Positions 44,958 to 57,680 of a DNA stretch of 64,000 nt are shown here, piece by piece. Location of the stretch: contig NC_134033.1 of NCBI RefSeq assembly GCF_964204645.1, forward strand, positions 7,908,231 to 7,972,230, given 5' to 3'. Under the pieces are notes generated by a model. It made no database searches. It was given only the letters and a program-made list of their open reading frames with translations, and had not been told where the DNA came from. The position numbers and the translations under genes are program-made. Source of the DNA: Tubulanus polymorphus. Lineage: Eukaryota; Nemertea; Palaeonemertea; Tubulaniformes; Tubulanidae. Position 1 is the first letter of the stretch; each line of letters opens with the position of its first letter.

Positions 44958-45547
44958 CAGCACATCATGTTTATAGTCAACAATCATTAGTGTTCTGTTA
45001 TTACTGTCGAAGTACTTTTAAGACTTAATTTCATACACATTTGCACCTTGAGTGACGTAGTCGCCTAAGCTTCTTATATCACTTGAACATCGTGTCCCTA
45101 AAATCAATAGAAAAGAAGCAGGGTTTGTAGCGGGTGTGTCAAGTCGGTATTTACTTGTATGTTTAGAAAAAAAAATCATAGCCAGTATTTGTCTTGATTT
45201 TTATGAAAAATACAAAAAGTCAGTATTTATTTGTATTTTTACCTTCATGACGTAGTCATGAAGGTTACAAGATGGTAGCGAGTCGATGACGTCATTTTCG
45301 TGTCGTCACTTATAACTTGTTGGTGGGAGTTCAGAGGAAGATTTGTCAAACGAATAAATACTTTAATCTTATTAATGCAGAGTGTGAGATTTCGCTTTTT
45401 TAAAATATTTCCCTAAATTATTAGAAAATGCTGATAGTAAGACCGAATCATGGCGGCAGAGTGCACCTTGTGATAAGGCGGAAATAGTTCCATTTGAAGG
45501 CAAAGCTTTTAAATGATTAGACAGTCGGAGGTGGTTTATTAACTTTT

Positions 45548-46700
45548 TGGTTTACCTTTGTCAGCAGTATGAGGTTGGCATTGAGCCAATTCATGTAAAA
45601 TCGCGGTATGTTTTTTTATGTGAGCATTTGTTTCATTGGTTCTCGGGTTAACAACATTTAATCGATGTGATTGAAGACATGACGAACCTCCATCGATGAC
45701 ATGGTCAACTTTGTTTAAATTCGACGAAAAACTGTTTTTGGCGGGAAAATTCTTAGCTCTTACGTGTAAAATTGCAATGACCTCGATTGGGGGGCGTCGT
45801 CTCTGCGAGCGAATGTGATTGGCTGTTTTTGGGATATACGGGGAATTACGGCGCTACTAAAATAATTATGGGAAAGCCATTAATGGCGAACGTTTCATTG
45901 GACTAGGTGCCGTACATGTGCGAATTTTGAATGCTCATTGCCGGTGAGAATATAATTATTTCACATATCGCCATAGGTATTGTTTCATTTTAATACCCAG
46001 TGATTGTGTTGATTGAGATTGAAGTGAAGCGAACGTTCACTACACAAGGCCTCCACGCGCGGGAGTGCTAACATTAAACTGTTGCACACACAAACACACG
46101 CTCATACAGACTACTATATGGTGATGCTGTAACGCTGCTTGGTGCGTGCACATTTTATATGATAACAGGCTAAATAATCGCCGTAGCAGAGGATGAGCGC
46201 TGTGTTTTCTGTTTGATAGAATTTGTAATAAATTGTAATTTCTTGTGACCTGAAAATACTAAGCAGCAAACTATAGGTATAGGTCGAGGTCTGAATATTG
46301 TAGTGGTAAATTCCAGGATTTAAGACGATCTAATACTGCGCCCCAGTTTTAGCTTCCGCGGCCATACGTTGGAAGAGGTTTCATTTCCAACACTCAATAT
46401 TCAGCTACCCTCTGATATGTGGCATCATATGAATTTTATTTGAATACTTTTTCATATTGTGAAAAATATTTTTTAAAATATTAAATAGCTTCCTACGTTT
46501 ACCCTTCGAAATTTTGAACGTAAACAAATGTTTATCTTTGGTCTTATTTGACTACAAAATAATTCTTTAAGAAAGGTAAAATACAATATAGACTTCTAGA
46601 ACTTTGAAGTCACAAATTAAATAGATTTTTCAAGCAATGCCCTTACTCCAAACAACCTCTAGCTTTCAAGGTTTACCACACTTTGCCCATGGGCAATTTA
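45548..46700 (+). mobile_element. TGGTTTACC-TIR element, copy A
   Basis: It begins TGGTTTACCTTTGTCAGCAG and ends near CTTTCAAGGTTTACCACACT; the short inverted ends are TGGTTTACCTT. The body carries a degenerate CCGTAAAAACC-type MITE relative (46020-46340, 'TCTTGTGACCTGAAAATACT'). Other copies are at 54752, 57681 (internally deleted), 58397 and, as a fragment, 30892. Confidence 0.8.
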
Positions 46701-47564
46701 TTTCAATTATAGTGCTGCTATTTTCCCAATCAAATTGCTAGATTTCGATCGTTCCTCATAAGTCAACACTTGTAATTCAAGTGTGATTTTGATGTGTGTA
46801 GAGATACATCGTGACTAGCGTATTGAATTGCGGCGCCATGTTTAAGCTGCGCGTCGATCGTTGAATAGTGGAATTATACGGTTGAATTATCTTGATTGCA
46901 TCCATACTAAGTTTATTAAAGGTTAGTGTCAACAAATGGTCCATTACAGTCCCTCTAATCCATGTGGAGAGACGCTCTTAACCGGCAAAACCGTGGTCTG
47001 TTGCGTGTTATCGTTGGCCTGCGTGACTGACCTTGCTTGAGTGTTCGCTGCCGGCGTGCCGCTTCAAAGTTATGAATAAAGTATTATATAACTGATTGTT
47101 AATGACATACAACAAATTAACCTTTAAAGAAAGGTACCTAGTGTCTGACATTCTACTGAAAAATTCCGGATTGATTTACTGCGTAGTTTTTTCATAGCAT
47201 TTTAGCATAATGAATCAATTAAGATGATTGACCGACGCGGGTGCGGTTGTATCAGCTGTTGAAGAGGTTCGATGTAAACAATAGTTTTAACCACGTGTGC
47301 GATGAAAACAGGGAGCACTAACTAAGAAGCACTGAATTTTTTTATTACATGTGATTTGAATAGGCATCTGTGCTTGTTTTTCAAAAAGTCGAATCTTAAT
47401 TGACTCCTATTGTATTGGCCTAATCCAAGCCCTCCAGAGTTGAATTGAATTCGACACAGTAATTCGCCTGTAATTTGCGATGAATCTTTTTGAAAATAAG
47501 CTTGAAGATTGGGTCTGGCGAGATGTCCACCCCTATTGTGAAAAAATGCCATTGGTGATCAAAT

Positions 47565-47935
47565 ATGGCAGTCATTGGGGTGGCCATCTTGAATTTCTTG
47601 TTTGCACGATGCAGCCTGCAATTCTTGATGGATTATCACAAAATTTGGTGTGAGGATCAGGTAAGCTGTCCATGCCTTTAGTATTTGGAGGTCATCGGCT
47701 TTCAAATATGGCAGCCATCTTGAATTTCTAGCACGAAACGGCCTGCAATTCTTGATGCATTTTCATGATAATAGGTGTAAGAATTTAGGTAGGTGAAATG
47801 TCTACCCCTTATTGAAAATTGAGTTCAAGTATAGCCACCAGGATTGCCATCCATCTTGGATTTCTTTTCAGCACGATGCCTACACCAATTCTTGATGCAT
47901 TTTTTCATGTAGTGTGATCTTTGGGGCAGCTGAAA
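47565..47935 (+). repeat. ~135-bp tandem repeat, three units
   Basis: Units share GCCATCTTGAATTTCT, then 'GCACGA' and CAATTCTTGATGCATTTT. They occur near 47585, 47711 and 47849. Confidence 0.75.
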
Positions 47936-48117
47936 TGGGCTTGTCTTTTCATGTAAGGATATATTAACAGAAAATGAACATTATCGCCACATAGCCTATA
48001 CTATCTTAACTATTTTAGAACTTGTTACATCGTTACGATGTCAATCTTTCTGTAAAACTTTGAATACTGAATCTTCTACTGCGTCATGAAGGTATAAGGC
48101 CCGTGGGCCACTTGCTT

Positions 48118-49057
48118 GACATTTTGTGGATGGACGGATTCTGACTTGTGAAATTGCGGTCAATTTAATACCACGTCGCTAATACATTTGTATGTACACG
48201 TATCTGCAGTCAGCGGCGTGTGTGCGAATAAAGGTTACCGTACAATATGGCTCGGTGTGTCAGTAATCAGTGAGTCTATATATAGCACAGTCACTGGCGA
48301 TAATATTAGTCTATACACAGCGCTCTCACACATCGGCAGGCGCGTGTATTATCAGCCTCTTTCATCTTCAATTAAGACAAACTAATTGACAAATTGAGTG
48401 AATTAAAATCTCCTGATGAAGGGCCTCTGCTTATCGGGCGAGGCTTCATGAGATCTATATATTTTAGGCTAAAAAACTGCCCTCGGATAATTGGCCAAGT
48501 CGGCTTAATCGCTGGAAAATTCGGGTGGTTGTGTTGTCATGAAAGCTGGCTCGTACGCAGCCTCTCTTTTGGGTGAGTGTGAATTTAGAGAGGGTGGTAC
48601 TTATTTGATTTTGCCGTGGCTACTGCGAAATGTAATTTTGAAAATAGAAATGCATATTGGTTCAAATTTTAGTGAATGTTTCACATAAAAATGTCACTGA
48701 AAAAATGTAATTAATCCTCGATACATTTTCAGAGTAAGTTTTCAGGTCTAATAATCCAACAACATACGCTGGTGTCTCATCGTTTATGGAGACTTGCAAA
48801 TTTTTTGATAACAGTGTCTATATCTATATCATAGTTATATGTATGTGAGCAAGAAATTTTCTTTGACAAATAATAGTGAAACTCACAATTTTGTAGGGAG
48901 GGGCTGCGTTCCCATGGGTACAGGCCTGCATAAACTCAAGTTTTGGTGTGACTGTTTTTGATGGTTTGCACATTTGATTAAAAAAGTATTGATTTCCACT
49001 TTTCAAAGGTGATGATAAGTCTTGATTTTGACCAAGGCCTGACAACTATGAACCCTG
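48118..49057 (+). repeat. 0.94-kb dispersed repeat, copy 1
   Basis: It matches 62944-63871 from ATTTTGTGGATGGACGGATT to GACAACTATGAACCCTG, with indels. It contains, in reverse orientation, a degraded relative of the 44.3-kb MITE ('GGCCAAGTCGGCTTAATC'). Confidence 0.85.
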
Positions 49058-49110
49058 AGAAGTCTGATCCTGTTTACATGCGTAAAGTTAAAAACCTTTA
49101 TTCGCATCCT

Positions 49111-49559
49111 TTAACTCATTGCCTGTCAAACACGTACTGGTACGTTCGATATCTCCCATCACTTGCCTGCCAAAACCGGACTGGTACAGTTGACTTGTTT
49201 CTTAACTCTATGGTTAGATGGCGAATTAGTTTAATGCCTTTTACTACTAAAACAGACTATCATCAGTCATTATATGCAGTGTGTTAGTGACATCACATAT
49301 TGAAATGAGGGCTGAACACACATGAATAGGCATATTTTAGGCAAAAAACCCCTCTGCACTGGAGATTGTTGTAGATTTTATTACTTTTATAAGAAATGCT
49401 GCTTATTTTAGTTGAAAAAGCAAGACCAGATGATCAAAATAAAACAAATTAGATGAAGATATCTCTTCTAGTTTTTGTTTTATGAATCTCTGAAAAACAC
49501 AGAAATCCTGGCAAAGCACAGCATTTCCTGAAAAATAGTCCTGGCAGGCAAAGAGTTAA
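49111..49559. mobile_element. piggyBac-like MITE, TTAA duplication
   Basis: TTAA at 49111-49114 and 49556-49559 border the inverted ends CTCATTGCCTGTCAAACA and the complement of TCCTGGCAGGCAAAGAG. A TTAA target is the hallmark of piggyBac-type transposition. The interior is non-coding. Confidence 0.7.
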
Positions 49560-49626
49560 AGATCAAGTGTAGCCTATTCATCAAAATTCTGATTATGATC
49601 TCATTTAATAGATAACTAACCTATAT

Positions 49627-50650
49627 ACAATGGAACCCGATAAATGAAAAAAATGTGAGTGCTGCACCGACGTATGTTTTTTTGCAACGTAATAGCGTCC
49701 CGACATAAGAATCTATATTTCTACAGTGACGTAAAACTTTATGCATTCGTGACGACGTAACATTTTGCAGCGACGTAAGTTATTTCCGAAAAATCCCCAC
49801 CAGGTGGCACTGCAGATGTTCATTTCGAAAATTAATCAGATACACATGTACATAACTCCGCAAATAGATTTTAATGTGAAGCAGAGGTGTCTCACCTTAC
49901 AAAATGTGAAATAACTGACTATGTCAAAGTCAAGAATATTGCAGAAATCGTCAATACTGAAATGGTCAATCTGGGAAAATGGTAGATGTGCAAAGGAATT
50001 ATATTGCAAATTCAGGTGCAGTTGCCCCCCCTCTGAAATATTATGAGCCAATACAACTGCCCTTTCTCGGGATTTTCTACAGCGCCCCCCCCTCTAAATA
50101 CTTCAAACGCAAGGCACGGGCATTAATTATTTGATGGGAGGGTTTCTGTGCAAAATGCAAAATATCTATAGGATCAATGCGTCAACATACGCCAGCCAGC
50201 ATTGTTTATCAAACAATCCAGACGTCAATATTTTTCAATACACTTTTCAACGCCATTCTGAAAATTGAATTGAAATGCATCGCGGATATCATATTGTTAG
50301 GATGAAGATCTACTTTCACTTCTCGATAAATCTTTAAAAATGTGTTTTAAACTTCAAGTTTTCCTAACGTGATTTTATTGCGGTCTAGTCTGCAGTGCCA
50401 CCAGGTGGTGATTTTTGGAAATAACTTACGTAGTCACAAAAACTTACGTCAACACAAAAACTTACGTCGTCACAAAAGCTTATGTTGAAAAAAAAACTTA
50501 CGTCGTCGTAAAATCCTACGTCGTCACAAATGCATTAGAATATTTCGTCACTGTAGAAATATGAATTCTTATGTCGGGACGCTATTACGTTGCAAAAAAC
50601 ATACGTCAGTGCAGCGCTCATATTTTTTTCATTTATCGCGTTCCATAGTA
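49627..50650. mobile_element. Long-TIR element with CTTACGTCGTCAC repeats
   Basis: ATGGAACCCGATAAATGAAA (49629 on) faces its near-complement ending ATCGCGTTCCAT (50647). The inverted match runs about 170 bp, to CCACCAGGTGGCACTGCAGA and its partner. Within the right arm 'AAACTTACGTCGTCACA' is repeated about six times (50425-50535), against fewer copies on the left. No gene. Confidence 0.75.
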
Positions 50651-52170
50651 TACCAGTAATAAATGTTATTTTTCGATAAACACTGAACTTGAATATATAT
50701 TTGAGTTTGAAAAATGAATAACAGGTGCTCAAATTTTCTGAACGCGCTCTGACTACTTGCTGTGTGTGACGTCGAGCGGGCTACAGTGAATACAACGTAT
50801 GCTGTACACGCATTGTCAGTGTAAGTTTTTTTGGGTTTTTTTTCTATTTGATGTCAACTGAAATCATGATTAAACTTTGGTATTATCATTATTTTCATCA
50901 GAACTGTAATCATTTAGATATAATCTTAATTTTTCTACTTTCAATCGTCGCAGTACAGCGATGATCAGTAGTGTTTCCCATGCCTCTCAGAGACATATAC
51001 CACATGCTGCTGATGAATGTACTATGCAGTAAAGCCGGTCATATAAGATGAACAGGGATAATTGAAACTTTGAATACCATGTATATCAACATGAAACTAG
51101 AAATTCGCGCTGGCTTTGATTCAGCCCCTATTGTGTCATCATCAGCGCCATCTACATGGGTGTCAGATGAACTACGCAACGTGAAAATTCTTTCAAATTT
51201 ACACCTTTCAATCACTTATATTTCAGTAATACATCACTCATTACAGCTAAAATTTCTCAAGATTGATAATTATTTATTCATGTAACATAATCTATCGTTA
51301 AAAACAAAAACTATTGTGGGCTACACTTGATCTTTAAGCTTGCTCCATGGCTTCTTTTCTTCAATAATCGCAATTTTTCAAGAGGGTGACACTTTGTATT
51401 TCCAATAAATGATATTGTAAAGTAGAAAAAAAATCTTGTGTGTATTCTTCAGTCCAAGTCAATCAATATGGGCATGGCTTACGTCACATGGTGTGAATGG
51501 GCACCTTGTAGTTGTTGTCACTGTTGTTCTCTTTAAACCATCATTGATACTCGATTAAGCCACTGTGGTAATATCAATAAATTGCTATATATTGTATTAT
51601 ATTATCATTATATTATATTATTATTATATTATATTAGGCCTATATTATATTACCAGTTATATCACCATATCATTAGATTATATCACTGTGATGATTAAGC
51701 CATATCTCACTATGGTATTTTAGTCGTAATCCAGTAAAACGCTCTAATTAGTGCAGTTTGAGCTTCAGAAACTTTTATGAAGCATTGATAGTCATGTTGA
51801 TTACATTAAATCTTGAAGCAGTGTTTAGAAAAATTTAAATCAATTTCATTTGCAGCCAAAAGAAAATATAATCCAATTCAATTTTATTGAGCATATAATT
51901 TGTAGGAAAAACTAATCGATCTGAAGTATTTGTTCTTGCCAACTATTTGTGTTTGTTGCAAAATTACAATCGCGTGGAGTCAATTAGTTACACTTAACAG
52001 ATTTACTATTTCATAAAGATGATAACATAAAAGACAGGCTGGCAATTGTTGTTAAATGAGCCAATTTGCATGAGTAATAGTAATATATTTCCACTGATAT
52101 TCTGAAAAGAGGACCTCATGAGCAAAGGACCTTAGGTCCTTAGTTGATCACTTTTTTACCACTCGCTGAA
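50651..52170 (+). other. TMTC4 intron 8, unassigned part
   Basis: AT-rich sequence with no supported gene. A TTATA-rich simple repeat lies at 51590-51660. Confidence 0.4.
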
Positions 52171-54379
52171 TAAAAAGGAAATACAGTCAACCTCACTTAA
52201 TACATATCTCTTGGGACCGCGTAGTATTTTCTACGAACTAGACATTATACGGATTATACGTAATTCTTATTTTCTATGAAGTATGTATAATTCGTAGAAT
52301 TAACGATTTATCTATTAATTGGTAAGAAGTACAAGTAAAAATTGTTTCCACTGGCATTAGAACAAACGCCGTGTGCCACGCCCATTCATTCTTTTAGACT
52401 TAACTGGCGGGAAAATATGTCGCGTGGCCACAGCACGCTCGGTGCCAATCACCGACACTGACAAATAATTGATAAGCTTGCCAATTACTGCCAGTAGGCG
52501 GAACAATAGCATACTAATTACGCGTCACATTTTCAATTGTTTTTGATGGCTTTCGTCGTGAGACGAACCCATCTATGGCATCGTCGTCATGTCTGTCTGT
52601 CTGTATGACACGATTTAAGCTGTTTGTGTGGACCGACAATTCTGTAATTTCACACAGGTATTCTCTACTTGATGTAGATGGTGCAGCTTGGTTTATATTT
52701 GATTCCGATGGTTATAAGTGCTCTAATTTGGTTAAAAGATGATTAACGTTACTCGCTAGTTCAAGCCGCTGTATAGCGCGTTGCTACGACGACGCTCGAT
52801 CAACATACTGGTACTCGCTGTGTAATACTGAACACGTATATACCTGTAGATATTGATCGTACTAGCACCGGTTTTAGATAGCGCGCGCGCTGATCGGTCT
52901 TAACACTTCTCGGAACTGCTGTGCTAAATGCTGAGAGGCCGAATCTATGCGCAATCATTTATTGGGCTCGTCACATTTGATAGTGAATGGATAAATAACC
53001 GGTGTCAATGACGGTCGCTCACCAGTATATATGTAACTCATCAGTATAAGAAATAATTCTTTCGAGTTTTTTTTTTCAATCCCCGAAGTTTTTGTTACTA
53101 TGTTGACCTCGCGGTTTTATAAGCTTACCGATGATTCTTCTAGTATTTTCAGGGTCACAAGACATGACGAAGTCGCAAAGTTTTATACAAATTTCACGAA
53201 ACAAACAATTATTTAGGCGGCACCTGATCTATTGATTAATTATGATAAATAATGTTTATTTCATTAAAAATTTGTTTTATTCAAACACTACTTTCATCGC
53301 ACATAGCGTGATCGGTAGGCCCTACTATTCTACGGTAGGCCATGGACTCTTTCATGTGGTAGGCCTATTACAAATGATACTATCCGCGTGTCCGTGAATA
53401 AGCGACACGTGGTGGGGCGGGTTGTGAGGAGCATCGAAACTAATCCGTCACAAATAATAGATAGAAAACAATACCTTAAGAGGTTAACTTTTATTAACAT
53501 CATTACCAAATCAAAACCTGCACATCCTATCATAAATAGAAATTCTAAGAATTTATTTCAAAGATTAATAAATTACGTCTAAATATTGGGATTCGAACTC
53601 GTAGTATCGATTCAGGTGCCTTTCCCAAAGCGGGTATCCCGCGGGGAAAACCCATTAGTATTTATATCGAGAATCGCCTTTTTGACAGCGAGTTCGGTGA
53701 ATGAAACAGAAACAATTACACAGAAACCCATCATGGAAAGTTTCTTTCTGGTTATTAAAAGGGACTGTAGATACGGCTACGAATTACAAATTAAATTTAT
53801 TCCTGAAGATGACTATGAATATGACGTTGAATAAACTACTTTCTCAAAGTTACAGTTTCGGACTTTTTCCTTATCATTGAAGGATTCTCTCTACATCGCG
53901 TCAATACGGATATAGTGTTTATCAGTCGTGATAATACAAATTACGAATTAAAAATTACGAATTATCCGATTGAAATTAATGGGAATAATGAAGGAAAAAA
54001 CCGGGACACTTCATTTTTATACAAATTAGGTAGTTAGACGTTAGTTACTTTTGGAGTAGTCTTCAGCCATGAAATAGGGTAATTATTGTGAAATCTAGTT
54101 TCTGGGTGTCTAATCATTCTGTGGAGCAGTATGGGCAAGTGTCTCCAGATGAAAATATTATCTTCAAATCTTATCTCTCTACCCGGGTACAGATGGATAC
54201 CTGGTCTGAAAGATGACATCTGAGTGCTGCACTAAGTAGCAGCTCTGATGTTACATCTTTCGGAAAGATAAGTGATTCCCAGCTTGGGGTAATGATACAT
54301 GTACCAATAAGAATGAACCCATTTGAACTGTTGGATAGGTTTCTTGTGCTGTACAAATGTCAATTATTATTGTTTACAG
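52171..54379 (+). other. TMTC4 intron 8, distal part with TE end
   Basis: At 52186 'CAGTCAACCTCACTTAATAC' followed by CTCTTGGGACCG resembles the left end of pogo/Tigger-type DNA elements, but no matching right end was found. A B-box-like GAGTTCGAATCCC lies on the minus strand at 53600-53588. Nothing coding is supported. Confidence 0.35.
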
Positions 54380-54588
54380 GTTCTTTCATTATTTTGTTAC
54401 ATCGTATTTGCTGTATTTGTGATCCGTTGCATCCACCGAAGTGACGAGTGGAGACAAGCGATAAGATTGTTCGAATCAGGCGAGCCTGTCTGCCCACTCA
54501 ATGCTAAAGTTCACTACAACATCGGTAAAGTGAACTCAGATATTGGGAACATCGAGCGAGCCATCGAGAAATATCGCCTTGCAATCAG
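54380..54588 (+). CDS. TMTC4: TMTC4 coding exon 9 (first TPR)
   Basis: Bounded by TGTTTACAG and GTACAT. It encodes the last membrane segment ('FCYIVFAVFVIRCIHRSDEW') and then the start of the TPR region: 'CPLNAKVHYNIGKVNSDIGN' followed by 'AIEKYRLAIR', a nearly complete TPR helix pair. It ends with two bases of an Arg codon that exon 10 completes. The TPRs of TMTCs face the ER lumen. Confidence 0.96.
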
Positions 54589-54629
54589 GTACATTTACTA
54601 CCTTTTCAGAAATTTTTACTTTGAAGTTT

Positions 54630-54751
54630 TTAAGCCCATAACCAGCCAGCCTGTAGTCATATTTGTCTGTTCGTCCATTCATCGTAGATGGAATCCAGGG
54701 TCTTTGAAAAGTTTTGAAGACAATTCTGACACTTGCTTTGCCGCTCATTTT
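54630..54751 (+). repeat. GCCCACTTGG-family 5' remnant
   Basis: CGTAGATGGAATCCAGGG and GAAAAGTTTTGAAGAC match the early part of the family copies. It is strongly diverged. Confidence 0.5.
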
Positions 54752-56461
54752 TGGTTTACCTTTGTCAGCGATATGAGGTTGGCATTGATCCAATTCATGT
54801 AAAATCGCGGTACGTTTTTTTATGTGAGCATTTGTTTCATTGGTTCTCGGGTTAAACGACGTATAATCAATGCGCTTGAAGACATGGCGAACCTCCGTCG
54901 ATGTACATGGTCAACTGAGTTAAAATTCTACGAAAAACTGTTTTTGGCGGGAAAATTCTTGGCTCTCGCGTATAAAATTGCAATGACCTCGATTGGGGGG
55001 CATCGTCTCTACGAGCGAATGGGATTGGCTGTTTTTGGGAGATACGGGGAATTCCGTCGCTACTAAAATAATTATGGGAAAGCCATAGAATGGCGTACGT
55101 TTCATTGGACTAGGCGCCGTATACGTGCCGATTTCAAATGCTCATTGCTGGTGAGGATGTAATTATTTCACTCATCTGCCATAGGTATTGTTTCATTTTA
55201 ATACCCAGTGATTGTTTTGATTGAAATTGAGGTGTAAGCGAATATTCACTTACACGAGGCCTCCACCTGTGCGCGCAGAGTGCAACACGACACACACACA
55301 AGCTCGTACAGTACACTACTCAAGGTGATGCTGTAACGCGTGCGCGTTTGACATGAAAATAGGCTGAATAATCGTTGCAGAAGATGAGCGCTGTGTTTTC
55401 TGTTTGATAGAATTTGTAATCAATCGTAATTTCTTGTGACCTGAAAATATTAAGCAGCTAACTAAAAGTATAGGTCGAGGTCTGAATATTGTAGTCGTAA
55501 ATTCCAGGATTTAAAATGATCTAATAACCGATTTCTTCTGTACCGGTATTTTAACTTCCGCGGCCAACATTGGAAGAGGTTGCCATGACCCAATATTCAG
55601 CCACCCTCTGATATGTGACATCATATCAATTTTAGGCCATCCCATATTAATGGTCTGTTTGCCGTAACCCAAGCGACCCGACTTCAAAGGTACGGAGTGA
55701 AAACGTTTTTTCTGGGATTCATTGAAATAAATATTATTTTTGATAAAAACGGCCGACCGACCCACTGCCTACGTATGTGAGCTACGTATTATATATGTTT
55801 GAATTCAAGCGTGCATCGTGTGAAAACATGCCTTGTCAATGTGGCCTAATTTAAGTTTTCCAGGAAACTGGCAGTGTTCCAATAAGCTGCCATTCATTCT
55901 CATAGTGACTATATCAAAGCTGGTAACGTAAAAGTGCACACATATTCAACTACTGTTTCATTTTTAACACAGAGATGACGCTCTGGACGAAGTTATAATT
56001 TTTAGAATAATTCTCGAAATCTACGCTATTAGACAAATTTTCCGTGCACAACGTAGATGACTTTTGCGATATTGTTTCCATGTAAAAAGGTGATAAATTT
56101 GTTTTTTTTTGCCCACAAATTTAGCAAAAAGATTTTTTCTTACCTACCGACTCATCCTGAAAAGTTGAGTCGGTGTTACGGCAAACAGAGAATTATTTTG
56201 GGATGGCCTTATTTGAATATTTTTTTCATATTTTTTTTGAAAATATAAAATAATTTCCCTGCCACTCCTACCTGTACCCTACAAACTTTTGGACGTGGAC
56301 CGTAACCAAATGTATATCTTTGGTCTTATTTGGCTACAAAATAATTCTTTAAGACAGATAAAAAACAATATAAACTTGTCGAACTTTGCAGTCACGAGTT
56401 AAAAAGAATTTTCAATGCCCTTACTCCAAACAGCCTCTAGCTTTCAAGGTAAACCACACTT
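54752..56461 (+). mobile_element. TGGTTTACC-TIR element, copy B, with nested MITE
   Basis: Same ends as copy A (TGGTTTACCTTTGTCAGC ... CTTTCAAGGTAAACCACACT). It is longer than copies A and C because a 575-bp MITE sits at 55635-56209. Confidence 0.85.
55632..56212. mobile_element. Harbinger-like MITE nested in copy B
   Basis: The inverted ends GGCCATCCCATATTAATGGT and its partner ending TTTTGGGATGGCC also share TCTGTTTGCCGTAAC. TTA borders both sides (55632-55634 and 56210-56212). Copies A and C have a single uninterrupted TTA at the same place (ATTTTATTTGAATA), which is an empty site that fixes both the boundaries and the duplication. Confidence 0.92.
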
Positions 56462-57094
56462 TGCGATTTCATGCCCGCTGGTGATGTGCGGTTCATGTCA
56501 GTATGATTAAGTTCCATGTGATACTGATTTGTACAGATGGGTAAATTGTCTAACTCCGTGAAAACCTAGTGTCACCTCTAAAATTTTGTCACTATTTGAA
56601 AAAATTGAAAATCTCTTCACATATCACTGATTCCGGGCATACTGATAGTAAAAGTGATAGCAGAAAATAAGTTATTCCTAATGTTCAATCTGATCTTCTG
56701 TTCTCCGAATAGTCCCTTCCCTAGCATTTCTTATCAATTTGACATCCATAGCTACAGCAATCTAAAAAATTACAAATATTCACAAATGTAAAGAAGAATG
56801 TGCAGTATTCTTGTTGTGGCATACCTAATAATGAACTGAAACTAAAGACAACTAAATTGTCGTTTCATACTCTCGAGTCACCTCACTGAGTACGCAGGCC
56901 CACAGCAATAATCATGTGTAAAACACACATTTTTGCTGTGAGATGGCGACAGAAATGAAACTATTGAATTGATTTGGTAACCGGCAACGATTTTCTTAAC
57001 TTTAATGTCACCTTCCTATTTTCCTCTCAAATCCTGGAGTTAAAGGTTCATATGCCTGTTGTACAAATGAATACAGGCAAGTAATTTTGGGCAT

Positions 57095-57600
57095 ACTCAT
57101 TACTCCGAAGTCCCATTACTCTGATGTCCCAATACTCCGAAATTGTGTTTAAAGGGAACATATAATCTCAATCACAACATTGATGAACATCGTTTGAGGC
57201 GTTTCAGATTGGGGGCCGTTTAGGTTTGAGCAAACCATTTTGAAACAACGTGCCTGGCCATGGAATTTCCATAAAGGAGAATTACTGTAATTTCGTCATA
57301 CCTTGTATCACTATTATAGGTCTACCCCAGGCATTATGTTATTGTAAAAATCAATAAAACATTTTCAGAGATGTTATTTCAGCGCCTTAAATTAAACATT
57401 TATTATGATTTTTTCTATATATTAGGGCTAGCTTTCCTAATAAAATCCAAGTTCAGTCCTGCTTTATGTACCCTTACGAATGAATTGTTTGGAGTATTGG
57501 GACCTCGGAGTAATGGGACCAGCTTTAACTACACTTTATCTAATGGATTTTCGGAGTAATGGGTCTTCGGAATAATAGGACTTCGGAGTAATGAGACAAC
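57095..57600. mobile_element. TIR element with ATTACTCCGAAGTCC repeats
   Basis: CTCATTACTCCGAAGTCCCA and variants (ATTACTCTGATGTCCC, ATACTCCGAAA) at the left face their complements at 57487-57597 (GGACTTCGGAGTAATGAGAC and others). Three to five subterminal units occur per side, forming a large potential hairpin. The interior is non-coding. Confidence 0.8.
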
Positions 57601-57680
57601 CCCAGTAATTTCTACTAGTAGGCGATTAATACCAGTACTTTTATTTTCGAAATTGGCATATTTGTGGAATCTGAAGATTT

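Larger units (their letters stand above)
45236..48115. repeat. Composite repeat region with GACGTAGTCA start and GGCCCGTGGGCC end
   Basis: A palindrome ACCTTCATGACGTAGTCATG (45241 on) opens the stretch. Near 48080 the words 'GCGTCATGAAGGTATAAGGC' and 'CCGTGGGCCACTTGC' resemble the closing end of a known style of non-coding element. Inside are the TGGTTTACC element copy A, sequence with no recognised feature (46.7-47.3 kb), and a tandem of three ~135-bp units at 47.57-47.93 kb. Whether it is one element is uncertain. Confidence 0.4.

Noticed and set aside
53586-53834. 82-codon plus-strand frame in intron 8
   Set aside because: No family motif, and its start overlaps a tRNA-like B box; likely chance.
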